A DNA stretch of 14,592 nucleotides. It comes from Ktedonobacteraceae bacterium (GTDB taxonomy: Bacteria > Chloroflexota > Ktedonobacteria > Ktedonobacterales > Ktedonobacteraceae). The notes below the pieces were generated by a model. The model saw nothing but the letters and a program-made list of their open reading frames with translations, was not told the DNA's origin and made no database searches. The position numbers and the translations under genes are program-made. The stretch lies in NCBI GenBank assembly GCA_017354095.1, contig JAFMRP010000029.1, positions 1 through 14,592 of the forward strand, in the 5' to 3' direction. This document shows positions 14,458 to 14,592 of this stretch, in pieces; within the stretch, counting starts at the first letter, position 1; every line of letters starts with the position of its first letter.

Positions 14458-14578
14458 CCCACAGGTGTTCGAGGTGCTGCATCTCGCCTTACGCAAGAGG
14501 TTGCCACTGGTGCCCCCGGATGTTTCATTGGCACACCTGCAAACCGTGTTGGACATGGGAGCGGGCCTTCAGCCCTGA
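14444..14578 (+). pseudogene. N-terminal fragment of a SAM-dependent methyltransferase (likely)
   Basis: From the ATG at 14444, with GGAGG five bases upstream, 44 codons read MITVDPQVFEVLHLALRKRL, then PDVSLAHLQTVLDMGAG, then end at LQP-TGA. The 'DLS...VLD.G.G' pattern matches the first helix and SAM motif I of class I methyltransferases common in these bacteria, which normally continue for 200 or more residues. Here the frame stops right at motif I. A frameshift or a deletion is likely, but the window ends 14 bases later, so I cannot see whether the rest follows. It overlaps the winged-helix gene by 14 bases and has a good start, so it was probably translated as part of the cluster. A genuine 44-residue protein is less likely. 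Confidence 0.5.
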
Positions 14579-14592
14579 GGCAAGGCGCTCTT

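Overview
This 14.6 kb window looks like an accessory stretch of a Ktedonobacteria-type (Chloroflexota) chromosome. That assignment is an inference from protein style: a bacterial tricorn protease, an orphan tnpB, a TPR-type regulator remnant and KdpE-like DNA-binding domains without receiver domains. No marker gene confirms it. I see no rRNA, tRNA or CRISPR array.

Left part (1-3232): a glycosyltransferase (minus strand) runs off the left edge. Just upstream of it on the same strand is a 71-codon, cysteine-bearing small gene with a very good ribosome-binding site, and a long imperfect hairpin lies between the two. Next come a regulator remnant (minus strand), a complete APH/choline-kinase-type phosphotransferase (plus strand), and an isoaspartyl-methyltransferase-like gene that is cut short after its SAM-binding motif.

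Middle (3233-9940): a full-length tricorn protease of 1081 residues with all its catalytic residues; an uncharacterised 216-residue protein with an SCEGH motif and a coiled coil; a NYN-domain RNase gene cut off at the right end of an orphan tnpB (IS1341-like) element; an intact tnpB; and, on the other side of tnpB, a DUF6624-like gene interrupted by two in-frame amber codons. Copies of an 11-bp GGTAGGAGTCC-type repeat lie in several intergenic gaps.

Right part (10007-14578): seven plus-strand genes, mostly touching or overlapping. They encode a guanylate-kinase-like protein, an RlmN/Cfr-like radical SAM enzyme lacking the N-terminal RNA-binding domain, an alkyladenine DNA glycosylase, an adenosine deaminase-family protein, a deoxynucleoside kinase, an OmpR/KdpE-type winged-helix protein with no receiver domain, and the start of a SAM methyltransferase-like gene. 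The shared theme is purine nucleosides and nucleotides: modification, deamination, phosphorylation, and removal of damaged bases from DNA. This cluster is my main candidate for an undescribed system; its substrate and purpose are unknown.
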